A stretch of DNA of 64,000 bases from the NCBI RefSeq assembly GCF_011067745.1, contig NZ_JAAMPJ010000020.1:94372-158371 (forward strand), written 5' to 3'. Below are positions 35,101-42,904 of the stretch, in pieces. Below the pieces are notes generated by a model. It ran no database searches and was not told where the DNA came from. It worked only from the letters and a program-made list of their open reading frames with translations. Made by a program: the position numbers and the translations under genes. Origin of the DNA: Lentzea alba. GTDB taxonomy: Bacteria > Actinomycetota > Actinomycetes > Mycobacteriales > Pseudonocardiaceae. Position 1 is the first letter of the stretch; each line of letters starts with the position of its first letter.

Positions 35101-35532
35101 TCACGAGACGATCGTGATCTCGCGCTCGTCCTTCGCGGTGCCGACCATGGGGACGCCCATGGACGCCTGCGCGTACGCGATGCCCTTGCGGAACGCGTTG
35201 TCGCGCGCCGCCAAGGTCACCGTGACGGACTTGGACTCACCGGTGCAGTCGACGTTGACATCGGCGCTGCCCCAGGCGATGCGTCCCCCAGCAACGGCCT
35301 CGGTGACCTGCAGGTTCAGGCCACCCGAGTAGCCCGCCGGGCAGGCGTAGGTGACCTTGACCTTGAGCACGGCACCCAAGGTCTCGGTCTTCGCAGGCGA
35401 CTCGACCTGCAAGGCCAGGTTCGACGGCGACTGAGTGCTCACCTGCGCCATGACCGGCGAGACGGACGCCAGGAGCGCGCCTCCCGCGACGGCGACGACG
35501 GCCAGCGTCTTCCCCCCAAATGACTTGTTCAT
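35101..35532 (-). CDS. Small secreted protein
   Basis: A 143-residue exported protein: signal peptide (Lys-Ser, then VVAVAGGALLASVSPVMA-Q) and a mature domain of about 115 residues with two cysteines (TYACPAGY and NVDCTGES) likely in a disulfide. No family was recognised; the strand-rich pattern suggests an immunoglobulin-like fold. The start overlaps the stop of the O-antigen-ligase-like gene (ATGA), so it is translationally coupled to a cell-envelope membrane protein. Confidence 0.75.
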   Translation of the reverse strand: MNKSFGGKTLAVVAVAGGALLASVSPVMAQVSTQSPSNLALQVESPAKTETLGAVLKVKVTYACPAGYSGGLNLQVTEAVAGGRIAWGSADVNVDCTGESKSVTVTLAARDNAFRKGIAYAQASMGVPMVGTAKDEREITIVS

Positions 35533-36842
35533 TCTGTTCCCCCCATCAAACTTCCGTCCCTTGTGGACGGAAACCCCAGACCGGCGCAGAGGCCGGCGAC
35601 CACGAGCACGACGGGCAGGTGCCACAGGAAGTCGAAACCGCTGTGCACCAGCACGACGACGACCGCGGCCATCGCCCCCGCCCACAACGACGTTCCGCGC
35701 CCTCGCCACATGGCGATCAGCACGGCGGCCACCACCCCCAGCGCCAGCAACAGCCCGACTGCCCCCAGCTCGACGAGCACTTGTAGGTACTCGTTGTGGA
35801 CATAACGCATGACACGGGTACCTGCGTTGCCCCAGTTGAAGAAAAAAGATCCGTTTCCTGGCCCGACCCCGAACAGGGGTGCCTTCGCGACCAGGTCGAG
35901 TGCGGCTTCGGTGGCCCCGGCGCGGTCCGGTGAGCTGAACGAGACCCGCGTGGCCAGCCGGTCCGAGAACGCCCACGCCGCCACCGCCCCACCTGCGGCG
36001 ACCAGCACCGCGACCGGCACCACGAACCGTCCCAGCCTGGGCAGTCCCAGCGCCACCAGGGCGCCCAGGACCAGCCCGGTGACCGCGATCAACGCCTGCG
36101 GCTCGTCGGCCACCCGCATGGTCGGCAGCAGCGCGCCGACCGCGACCACGGCCCCGAGCAGCGGCGGGGTGGCGGCCACGACGGTCTTCTTGAAGCCGGA
36201 GAACACGCACAGCACCAGCAACCCGGCCGCCAGCGCGATCACGCCCGCGCGGCTCATCGTGGCGCCGATCCCGGTGCACAGCAGGAAAGCCATCACCGAC
36301 ATGAGCAACGACGGCCGCAGGACCAGCGCGAGCATCGCGGCGGCGGCCATCACGGCGGCGGCCGCGTTCGGGTAGGTCAGTGTCGACGCTGCCCGCAGCA
36401 GGCCCTCGGCGACCGTCGTCCAGGACGGGATCCGGAACACCACGGCGACCCAGCCGGTGAACCCGATCAGCGCCCCGACGCCGACGACCACCGTGGCGAG
36501 CAGTTCGCGTTCCGCGGAATCAGCCTGTGCCGCAACGAGTACCGCGCCGACGAACACACCGGCGGCGGCCGCGGCCGGAACCGCCGAGAGCACGTCACCT
36601 TCGAGCAGCCCGCGCACGACGGCCCACAACGCGAACGCCCCGCCGAAGACCGCGAGCAGGTTCGGCCGCGGGCGGGCGAGCGCGACCGCCATCCCGACCA
36701 GCAGCCCGGACAACACCCGGCCCGGCAGGTAGTACCCGCCCTGCGCGACGACGGCGGCCGCGAACGCCGCGACCACCAGCAACACCGGAACCGGCAACGC
36801 GACCGATTCTCGGCGCGCGCCAACGAGATCCCCCACAGCCAT
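35529..36842 (-). CDS. O-antigen ligase-like (Wzy/WaaL superfamily) membrane protein
   Basis: A 437-residue polytopic protein with about 10-12 hydrophobic segments. A large loop near the C-terminus contains PLFGVGPGNGSFFFNWGN followed by VHNEYLQVLVELG, the signature region of O-antigen ligase/polymerase proteins with its conserved H-N-x-(Y/F)-L. GGGGGAAG precedes the ATG. It may polymerise or transfer a surface glycan. Its place next to the Tad pilus locus suggests glycan attachment to the pilus or surface (inference). Confidence 0.85.
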   Translation of the reverse strand: MAVGDLVGARRESVALPVPVLLVVAAFAAAVVAQGGYYLPGRVLSGLLVGMAVALARPRPNLLAVFGGAFALWAVVRGLLEGDVLSAVPAAAAAGVFVGAVLVAAQADSAERELLATVVVGVGALIGFTGWVAVVFRIPSWTTVAEGLLRAASTLTYPNAAAAVMAAAAMLALVLRPSLLMSVMAFLLCTGIGATMSRAGVIALAAGLLVLCVFSGFKKTVVAATPPLLGAVVAVGALLPTMRVADEPQALIAVTGLVLGALVALGLPRLGRFVVPVAVLVAAGGAVAAWAFSDRLATRVSFSSPDRAGATEAALDLVAKAPLFGVGPGNGSFFFNWGNAGTRVMRYVHNEYLQVLVELGAVGLLLALGVVAAVLIAMWRGRGTSLWAGAMAAVVVVLVHSGFDFLWHLPVVLVVAGLCAGLGFPSTRDGSLMGGTE

Positions 36843-36934
36843 CGACTTCCCCCAGTGCTCACATCCGCCTCCCCAAGCGGATTGAGAGCACACTGTAGGT
36901 GGCGGAACGGCCAGGCGGGAAGGGTGAATCGGCC

Positions 36935-37543
36935 TCAGCTCAGCAACACCGCGGTGAACGCGCCGAGCAGCATGAACGGCCCGAACGGCAGCGTGCTCTT
37001 GAGCGTGACCTTCCGCAGGAGCAACAGGATCAGCGACACGACGGCCGACAGGACGAACGCGAGCGCGGCGCCGAGCAGCAGCACCGGCCAGCCGAGCCAG
37101 GCCAGCGCCATCCCGATCACACCGGACAGCTTCACGTCGCCGTAGCCCATTCCCGCGGGGTTCACGAACTCCAGCACGCGGTAGATGAACGCCAGCAGCA
37201 GCCCGCCGAGCACCGCGCGGCCGAGCGCGCCGATCGTGCCGCCGGTCAGCGCGGCGACGGTCAGCAGGATCAGCACCGCCGGGTACGCGGGCAGCGTCAG
37301 CACGTCCGGCAGCCTCCGCACGGCCGTGTCGATGAACGCGAGTGCGACCCCAACGGCGCCCAGGCACGCGAACGCGAGGACCTCCACCGAGCCGGCGAAC
37401 TTGATCGCGAGGACCGCCAGCACCGCGGCCGACACGAGCGGCAACGCGATGCCGGTGCGCGTGAACCGGTTGACGAGCTCGCGCAGCGCGACACCGGAGG
37501 CGAGCCCGCCCACCGCGCCGCCGACGGCCCAGAGAAGAGTCAT
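36935..37543 (-). CDS. Prepilin peptidase, A24 family (TadV-like)
   Basis: A 202-residue membrane aspartic protease with about 6 membrane segments. The first catalytic Asp is in FIDTAVRRLPD and the second in GMGYGDVKL (GxGD motif). The N-terminal methylase domain of PilD-type enzymes is missing, as in TadV. It should cleave the Flp prepilins encoded from 37753 divergently. The ATG at 37543 is preferred over an upstream in-frame codon, which would run through the palindrome at 37617. Confidence 0.9.
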   Translation of the reverse strand: MTLLWAVGGAVGGLASGVALRELVNRFTRTGIALPLVSAAVLAVLAIKFAGSVEVLAFACLGAVGVALAFIDTAVRRLPDVLTLPAYPAVLILLTVAALTGGTIGALGRAVLGGLLLAFIYRVLEFVNPAGMGYGDVKLSGVIGMALAWLGWPVLLLGAALAFVLSAVVSLILLLLRKVTLKSTLPFGPFMLLGAFTAVLLS

Positions 37544-37616
37544 GTGATCGACGGTAGGTCGCTCGGGTGTACAACGGAACGTGACGACAGCAGGTCTGAC
37601 CGACAGGTCGACAGCG

Positions 37617-37636
37617 TGTCGGCCGATCGGCCGACA
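37617..37636. promoter_or_regulatory. 20-bp perfect palindrome in the tadV-flp spacer
   Basis: TGTCGGCCGATCGGCCGACA is self-complementary without a spacer. It lies between the divergent prepilin peptidase and Flp pilin genes. Further CCGAC/GTCGG-like half sites are close by (CCGACAGG at 37600-37607). A dimeric regulator site is the likely role; the response regulator at the end of the locus is one candidate ligand. Confidence 0.55.
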
Positions 37637-37752
37637 TTGTCCCCCGACCTGCGTGTTCGTTACACCTCTTCGCCCGATACCGAACAAAGTTCGTCGTCAC
37701 GCAGAGTTGCGGTGTCCGAAGCCGGAATCCACATTTTCCTCAGGAGACCGTC

Positions 37753-37944
37753 ATGCTCACGTTCCTCAGCTACGTGCAGACGTTCCTCAACCACATCAAG
37801 CGCGAGAACGACGACCGCGGCGCCACAGCCGTCGAGTACGGCCTGATGGTCGCCCTCATCGCGATCGTCATCATCGCCGGCGTCACGCTGGTCGGCACCA
37901 ACCTGCTCGCGCTGTTCAACGAGATCGCGGCTGAACTCACGTGA
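37753..37944 (+). CDS. Flp/Fap-type pilin 1
   Basis: A 63-residue prepilin. A short basic leader is followed by the type IVb pilin motif RGATAVEYGLMVALIAIVI, with the glutamate after the processing site and a single hydrophobic helix. AGGAG precedes the ATG. It is the main candidate for the structural pilin of the Tad pilus. The second pilin gene overlaps its stop by 4 bases. Confidence 0.95.
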   Translation: MLTFLSYVQTFLNHIKRENDDRGATAVEYGLMVALIAIVIIAGVTLVGTNLLALFNEIAAELT

Positions 37945-38099
37945 CCACCCGTCGGCGTGACGTTGACCGCGGTGCCACGGCCGTCGAGTACGGCCTGATG
38001 CTGGCGTTGATCGTCGTCGCGGCGATGGTGGCCATCACGGCCGTCGGCACCAACATGGCCGCGATGTTCGACTTCCTCGCCGACGTCATCGACGGCTGA
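37941..38099 (+). CDS. Flp/Fap-type pilin 2
   Basis: A 52-residue second prepilin found by reading on from the GTGA overlap with pilin 1. After TTRRRDVDRG comes ATAVEYGLMLALIVVAA, then a hydrophobic helix and a short acidic tail ending in DVIDG. The pilin core is nearly identical to pilin 1, so it arose by duplication. It has a GTG start with no separate ribosome binding site, so coupling to pilin 1 would yield less product: a minor pilin (inference). Confidence 0.88.
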   Translation: MTTRRRDVDRGATAVEYGLMLALIVVAAMVAITAVGTNMAAMFDFLADVIDG

Positions 38100-38113
38100 A
38101 CGTCTCCTGTCCC

Positions 38114-38145
38114 GCGCGGCCGGCGATCCCCTCCGCCGGCCGCGC
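38114..38145 (+). terminator. GC-rich hairpin between pilin genes and tadE
   Basis: GCGCGGCCGGCG pairs with CGCCGGCCGCGC in a perfect 12-bp stem with an 8-base loop. ACCTTTCTCT follows, a poor U-tract. It is 14 bases after the second pilin stop and 20 before tadE. It suits a leaky terminator or an mRNA stabiliser that raises pilin over machinery expression. Confidence 0.6.
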
Positions 38146-38164
38146 ACCTTTCTCTGGAGCGGTC

Positions 38165-38557
38165 ATGACCAAGAAAGTTCGCGATCGCGGCGCGACCGCT
38201 GTCGAAGTCGCCCTCCTGATGCCGATCCTGCTGGTCCTGGTGATGGGCATCGTCGACTTCGGGCTCGCGTTGCGCGCCCAGATCACCATCACCCAGGCAG
38301 CACGGGAAGGCGTTCGCGTCGCCGCGTTGAAGCAGACCGGCGCCGCCACCCGTGCGGAAACGGCGGCCAGCGGACTCGACATCGGCGTCGCGGTCGACGC
38401 CTGCCCGTCCGGTACGGGCGGCGACGCCACGGTGACGGTCACTCACACGTTCAACTTCGTCACGCCCGTGGGCGGCCTCGCCGGCCTGCTCGGCGGCGGT
38501 GGCTTCGGTTCCCCGATCTCGTTGGACGCCAAGGGAGTCATGCCATGCGAAGGCTGA
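38165..38557 (+). CDS. TadE-like minor pilin
   Basis: A 130-residue protein with the TadE N-terminus DRGATAVEVALLMPILLVLVMG, including the conserved Glu and one membrane helix, then a soluble domain. It is a pseudopilin of the Tad system, thought to be processed by the same peptidase. GGAGC precedes the ATG. Its 3' end overlaps the TadG-like gene by 13 bases. Confidence 0.9.
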   Translation: MTKKVRDRGATAVEVALLMPILLVLVMGIVDFGLALRAQITITQAAREGVRVAALKQTGAATRAETAASGLDIGVAVDACPSGTGGDATVTVTHTFNFVTPVGGLAGLLGGGGFGSPISLDAKGVMPCEG

Positions 38558-39627
38558 AAGGTGATGACCGCGGCGCACTGGGCGTGCTCATCGCCATCCT
38601 GCTCGGTTTCGGCGTCCTGCTCGGCATGGGCGCGATCGTCATCGACGTAGGCTTCATCTACCAGGAGCGCGCCGAGCTGCAGAACGGCGCCGACGCGGGT
38701 GCGCTCGCCGTCGCCCGCGGCTGCGCCACCGGTGCGTCGACCTGCCTGGTGAACAAGGCGAACTACTACGCCAACCACAACGCCAAGGACGGCGTGTCCA
38801 CAGTGGACAAGGTCTGCGGGTTCGACGGAGACGGTGTGCTGTCCTCCTGCCCCGCCCCCACGGGCAAGATCACCGACTGCCCGGCCAAGCCGTCCTCCGG
38901 CACCAAGTACGTGGACGTGCACACCTCGACGCAGACCGCCGGCGGAGATACGTTGCTGCCGCCGTCGTTCGCCCGCGCCTTGGCGGGTAACGCTTCCTAC
39001 GAGGGTTCCCGGGTCCTGGCCTGTGCTCGCGCCGCGTGGGGACCTCCGAAGAGCGCGACCACCATCGCCTTCACGATCTCGTGGTGCGAGTGGTCGCAGG
39101 CCACGGCGGACGGCTCCGCGTTCGGCCCGACCCCTCCAGCCACCCCGCCGCTGTCGGTGCACCGGGTGCTCAAGCTGCACACGACCAGCGGTACGGGATG
39201 CCCGAGCGGACCCTCCGGTTCCGACGGCCCCGGCGAGTTCGGCTGGGTCGACGAGTCCGACAGCGACTGCTCCGTGCTGATCAACAACAACACGTACAGC
39301 TCGGACACCGGCGCCTCGGCCGGCAACGACTGCAAGACGGCACTGGCGAGCGTGTACGCCTCACGCAAGGCCGTCTACCTCCCGATCTACAACAAGGTCA
39401 CCGGCACCGGCACCGGCGGCACGTACACGCTGGCCGGCTTCGCGGGCTTCGTGGTCACCGGTTACTGGTTGCCCGGCGCCTCGCAGAAGGACTGGCTGAC
39501 GAACAAGAACGAGTGCAAGGGCTCGGAGAAGTGCATCGCGGGCTACTTCGTCGAAGGTCTCATGCCCAGCACCGGCCCGATCGGCGGCACCGATCTCGGC
39601 CTTCACATCGTCCAGCTCACCGGCTGA
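38545..39627 (+). CDS. TadG-like pilus assembly protein (Tad domain)
   Basis: A 360-residue protein with the putative Tad N-terminal domain (DRGALGVLIAILLGFGVLLG, then VIDVGFIYQERAELQNGADAGALA). A large extracytoplasmic region has about a dozen cysteines and Gly/Thr/Ser-rich segments. One N-terminal membrane anchor. The cysteine richness suggests a disulfide-stabilised surface protein, perhaps a pilus tip or adhesin (inference). AGGGAG precedes the ATG. Confidence 0.88.
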   Translation: MRRLKGDDRGALGVLIAILLGFGVLLGMGAIVIDVGFIYQERAELQNGADAGALAVARGCATGASTCLVNKANYYANHNAKDGVSTVDKVCGFDGDGVLSSCPAPTGKITDCPAKPSSGTKYVDVHTSTQTAGGDTLLPPSFARALAGNASYEGSRVLACARAAWGPPKSATTIAFTISWCEWSQATADGSAFGPTPPATPPLSVHRVLKLHTTSGTGCPSGPSGSDGPGEFGWVDESDSDCSVLINNNTYSSDTGASAGNDCKTALASVYASRKAVYLPIYNKVTGTGTGGTYTLAGFAGFVVTGYWLPGASQKDWLTNKNECKGSEKCIAGYFVEGLMPSTGPIGGTDLGLHIVQLTG

Positions 39628-39642
39628 ATCCCAGGAGTAGTC

Positions 39643-40392
39643 ATGAAGAACCGCGCATTCATCATCATCCTGGCGGTGTTGCTGGCCGTCTGCGGCAGCG
39701 CCGGGGTGTTCCTCTACGTCCGCAGTGCCGACTCCCGCGCGATCGCGGGCCAGCAGGCCGTCACCGTGCTCGTGGCCAAGGAACGCATCCCCGCCGGCAC
39801 CACCGCCGAAGAGGTGATGAAGCTCGTGGACGAACAGCAGATGCCCAAGAGCACCGTGCCCGAGAACGTCATGTCCGAACTGGACACCGCGATCGCCGAC
39901 CTGGTCACGTCGTCGGAGATCGCCGAGGGCCAGCTGGTCACGAAGACGTTGTTCACCGAGCAGGCCTCACTCGCCAAGGGCATCTCCATCCCCGACGGGA
40001 TGATCGCGGTGACCGTGCCGACCGAGGCCTGGCAACGGGCCGGCGGGCTCATCCAGAAGGGTTCGAAGGTGGCGGTCTTCGACACGTTCACCGTGATGGA
40101 CGGCCACGGCAACACCCCGGCCGGTGACGGGCTTTCCAAGCAGTACGAACGCAACCAGTCCACCCGCCTGCTGCTGACCGGCCTCGAGGTGCTCTCGGTC
40201 GTCGACGAGAAGAAGGCGGCCGAGGACGGTGACGTCGGCAAGGCGATCGTCACGGTCGCGGTGAAGCAGGCGGACGCGGAGAAGCTCATCCACGGTCAGC
40301 AGACCGGCACGCTCTACTTCGCGCTGCTCGGCGGCAAGTCCGAGATCACGCCCGGCAACGGCGTCGACAACCGCTCCCTGTTCGGAAACTGA
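39643..40392 (+). CDS. cpaB: Flp pilus assembly protein CpaB/RcpC (SAF domain)
   Basis: A 249-residue protein with an N-terminal membrane segment (FIIILAVLLAVCGSAGVFLYV) and a SAF/beta-clip domain (VTVLVAKERIPAGTTAEE), then a CpaB C-terminal domain (MIAVTVPTEAWQRAGGLIQKGSKVAVF). It acts in the periplasmic or wall-facing part of the Tad secretion channel. AGGAG precedes the ATG. Confidence 0.92.
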   Translation: MKNRAFIIILAVLLAVCGSAGVFLYVRSADSRAIAGQQAVTVLVAKERIPAGTTAEEVMKLVDEQQMPKSTVPENVMSELDTAIADLVTSSEIAEGQLVTKTLFTEQASLAKGISIPDGMIAVTVPTEAWQRAGGLIQKGSKVAVFDTFTVMDGHGNTPAGDGLSKQYERNQSTRLLLTGLEVLSVVDEKKAAEDGDVGKAIVTVAVKQADAEKLIHGQQTGTLYFALLGGKSEITPGNGVDNRSLFGN

Positions 40393-40400
40393 GGCGCGCC

Positions 40401-41555
40401 ATGACGATCCTGTGCGAACCGGCCGCCCGCGCCGGACAGCTCTCCCCCGCCCTGGGCGGTGACGTCCAGATCGCCGGCACGCTGGCCGACGCCCGCCGGA
40501 TGCTCGCCGCCGATCCCGTCGAGTCGCTGGTCGTCGTCGGCGCGGCCATCGATCTGAACGAGGCGCTCGCCTTCGCCGAGGCGATGCGGGTCGAACGCCC
40601 CGCGATCGGCGTGGTGCTGCTGCGCGAGGTGCTGGACGTCGTCGTGCTGACGCAGGCACTGCGCGCAGGTGTTCGTGAGGTTGTCGCGCGGGACGACCTC
40701 TCGTCCCTGGCCGATGCCTGTGCTCGATCGCGGGCGTTGTCCGCGCAGGTGACCGGAGTCCCCCAGCCCCGGACCGACGAGCGCAGGCACGGCCAGGTGA
40801 TCACCGTGTTCGCCGCGAAGGGCGGGTGCGGCAAGACGACGCTCGCGGTGAACCTCGCCGCGGTGCTCGCGGCCGGAGGTGAGCGGTCGGTCTGCCTGGT
40901 GGACCTCGACCTCGCGTTCGGCGACGTCGGCATCTGCCTGCGGGCCGAGCCTGCCCGCACGATCGTGCACGGGCTCGGGATGCTCGGTCACGTCGACGCC
41001 ACGGGCGCGTCGTCGCTGCTCACGGCGTGCCGACCGGGATTGAGCGCGCTGCTCGCGCCGGTCGAACCCGGTGATGCGGAACGGATTCCGGCCTCGCTCG
41101 TCACCGAGCTGCTGGAGGTGCTGCCGACGATGTTCGACTTCGTCGTGGTCGACACGCCGTCGGCGTTCAGCGAGCACGTGCTGGCGGCGATGGACGCCTC
41201 GCACCACCACGTCCTGCTGACCACCCCGGACGTGCCGGCGTTGAAGAACCTGCGCGTGACGCTCGACATGCTGGACCTGCTGTCCTACGCGCACGACATC
41301 CGCTCGGTCGTGCTGAACCGGTCCGACGCGAAGGTCGGCCTGACGATGGACGACATCGACCGCGTCGTGCGCAGCGACATCCGCGCGCACGTGCCGTCCA
41401 GCCGCGACGTGCCGATCTCGGTGAACAAGGGCAACCCGATCGTGCTGGACCTGCCGAAGCACCCGGTGAGCGAGGCGATCTCGCGGTTCGCCCGTGAACA
41501 CGTGCTCGCCGAACCCGTGGTCGCGGCCAAGACCTCGAAGAGGTGGTTCCGATGA
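40401..41555 (+). CDS. CpaE/TadZ-like pilus localisation ATPase
   Basis: A 384-residue protein with an N-terminal receiver-like domain (about 1-125) and a MinD/ParA-type ATPase domain. The deviant Walker A is AKGGCGKTT (about 139-147). LVDLDLAFGDVG and VVDTPSAFS follow. TadZ/CpaE positions the Tad apparatus in other bacteria. Its last codon overlaps the cpaF start (ATGA). Confidence 0.92.
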   Translation: MTILCEPAARAGQLSPALGGDVQIAGTLADARRMLAADPVESLVVVGAAIDLNEALAFAEAMRVERPAIGVVLLREVLDVVVLTQALRAGVREVVARDDLSSLADACARSRALSAQVTGVPQPRTDERRHGQVITVFAAKGGCGKTTLAVNLAAVLAAGGERSVCLVDLDLAFGDVGICLRAEPARTIVHGLGMLGHVDATGASSLLTACRPGLSALLAPVEPGDAERIPASLVTELLEVLPTMFDFVVVDTPSAFSEHVLAAMDASHHHVLLTTPDVPALKNLRVTLDMLDLLSYAHDIRSVVLNRSDAKVGLTMDDIDRVVRSDIRAHVPSSRDVPISVNKGNPIVLDLPKHPVSEAISRFAREHVLAEPVVAAKTSKRWFR

Positions 41556-42904
41556 GCCTGGCCAATCGCATCGCCGCGCAACGGGAATCCGGCTCGCCGA
41601 CCCCTCAGCCGCGCCGGCACGCCCGCTCCGCGGACCCGTTCGCCGAGGTCAAGCGCAGCGTGCACGCGGGCCTGCTGGACCTGTTGGGCCCCAAGCTCTA
41701 CGACGCGCACCTCGACCAGCGCGAGCTGGAAACCCGCGTGCGCCAGACGTTGCAGGCGGTGCTGGAACGCGACGAGACGCCGCTGACCAGTGCCGACCGC
41801 GCCCGCATCGCGACGGAGGTGCTGGACGAGATCCTCGGCCACGGACCGCTGGAGCCCTACCTGCGCGACCCGAGCATCTCCGAGATCATGGTCAACGGGT
41901 TCGACCAGGTCTACGTGGAACGTGCCGGGCGCCTCGAACCGGTGCCCGTGGCGTTCGCCGACGAGTCGCACCTGCGCCGCACCATTGACAAGATCGTCGC
42001 CAAGGTCGGCCGCCGGGTCGACGAGGCGTCCCCGATGGTCGACGCGCGCCTGCCCGACGGCAGCCGCGTCAACGCCGTCGTGCCGCCGATCGCGCTGGAC
42101 GGTTCGGTGCTGACGATCCGCAAGTTCGCCGCCGACCCGTTCACCGTCGACGACCTGGTCGGGTTCGGCACTTTGACGCCCGCGACCGCGTACCTGCTGC
42201 AGTGCTGCGTGCACGGGCGGATGAACATCCTGATCGGCGGCGGTACCGGCTCCGGCAAGACGACGTCGTTGAACGTGCTGTCGTCGTTCGTGCCGGCCGA
42301 CGAACGCATCGTCACCATCGAGGACGCGGCAGAGCTCCAGCTGCGCCAGGACCACGTGCTGCGCCTGGAAGCCCGCCCGCCGAACGTCGAGTCACGCGGC
42401 GAAGTGGCCGTGCGGGACCTCGTGCGCAACGCACTGCGCATGCGGCCCGACCGGATCATCGTCGGCGAGGTCCGCGACGGCGCGGCCCTGGACATGTTGC
42501 AGGCCATGAACACCGGCCACGACGGGTCGATCACCACCGTCCACTCGAACTCGCCGCGCGACTCGTTGTCCCGCCTGGAAACCATGGTGCTGATGGCGGG
42601 CGTGGACCTGCCGGCGCGGGCGATCCGCGAGCAGATGGCGTCCGCGATCGACCTGATCGTGCACCAGTCCCGGTTGAAGGACGGCACGCGGCGGATCACC
42701 CACATCACCGAGGTCATCGGGATGGAGGGCGAGATCGTGACGCTGCAGGACATCTTCCAGTTCGACTTCCACGCCGGCGTCGACGAGCGCGGCTTCTACC
42801 GCGGTCAGCTGCAGTCGACCGGGTTGCGGCCGCATTTCGTGGAACGGCTGAAGGACCGTGGGATCGAAGTTCCACCACATCTGTTCGGGGGAGGTCTGCG
42901 ATGA
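41552..42904 (+). CDS. Type II/IV secretion ATPase CpaF/TadA
   Basis: A 450-residue hexameric ATPase that powers pilin assembly. The N-terminal domain is followed by a RecA-like core with Walker A GGGTGSGKTT (about 229), an Asp box (IVTIEDAAELQL), Walker B (RIIVGEVRDG) and a His box (GHDGSITTVHSN). The ATG at 41552, with GAAGAGG upstream, overlaps the cpaE stop by 4 bases and is preferred over an in-frame codon 9 bases earlier. Confidence 0.95.
   Translation: MSLANRIAAQRESGSPTPQPRRHARSADPFAEVKRSVHAGLLDLLGPKLYDAHLDQRELETRVRQTLQAVLERDETPLTSADRARIATEVLDEILGHGPLEPYLRDPSISEIMVNGFDQVYVERAGRLEPVPVAFADESHLRRTIDKIVAKVGRRVDEASPMVDARLPDGSRVNAVVPPIALDGSVLTIRKFAADPFTVDDLVGFGTLTPATAYLLQCCVHGRMNILIGGGTGSGKTTSLNVLSSFVPADERIVTIEDAAELQLRQDHVLRLEARPPNVESRGEVAVRDLVRNALRMRPDRIIVGEVRDGAALDMLQAMNTGHDGSITTVHSNSPRDSLSRLETMVLMAGVDLPARAIREQMASAIDLIVHQSRLKDGTRRITHITEVIGMEGEIVTLQDIFQFDFHAGVDERGFYRGQLQSTGLRPHFVERLKDRGIEVPPHLFGGGLR

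Noticed and set aside
35533..36279. Minus-strand extension of the small secreted protein frame to 392 codons
   Set aside because: The upstream part is an out-of-frame shadow of the O-antigen-ligase-like gene; the signal peptide and ATGA overlap fix the start at 35532.
36899..37846. Long open frame of 315 codons on the plus strand over the prepilin peptidase gene
   Set aside because: It is rich in Arg, Gln and His, runs opposite the clear peptidase gene and has no recognisable domain; a high-GC shadow frame.
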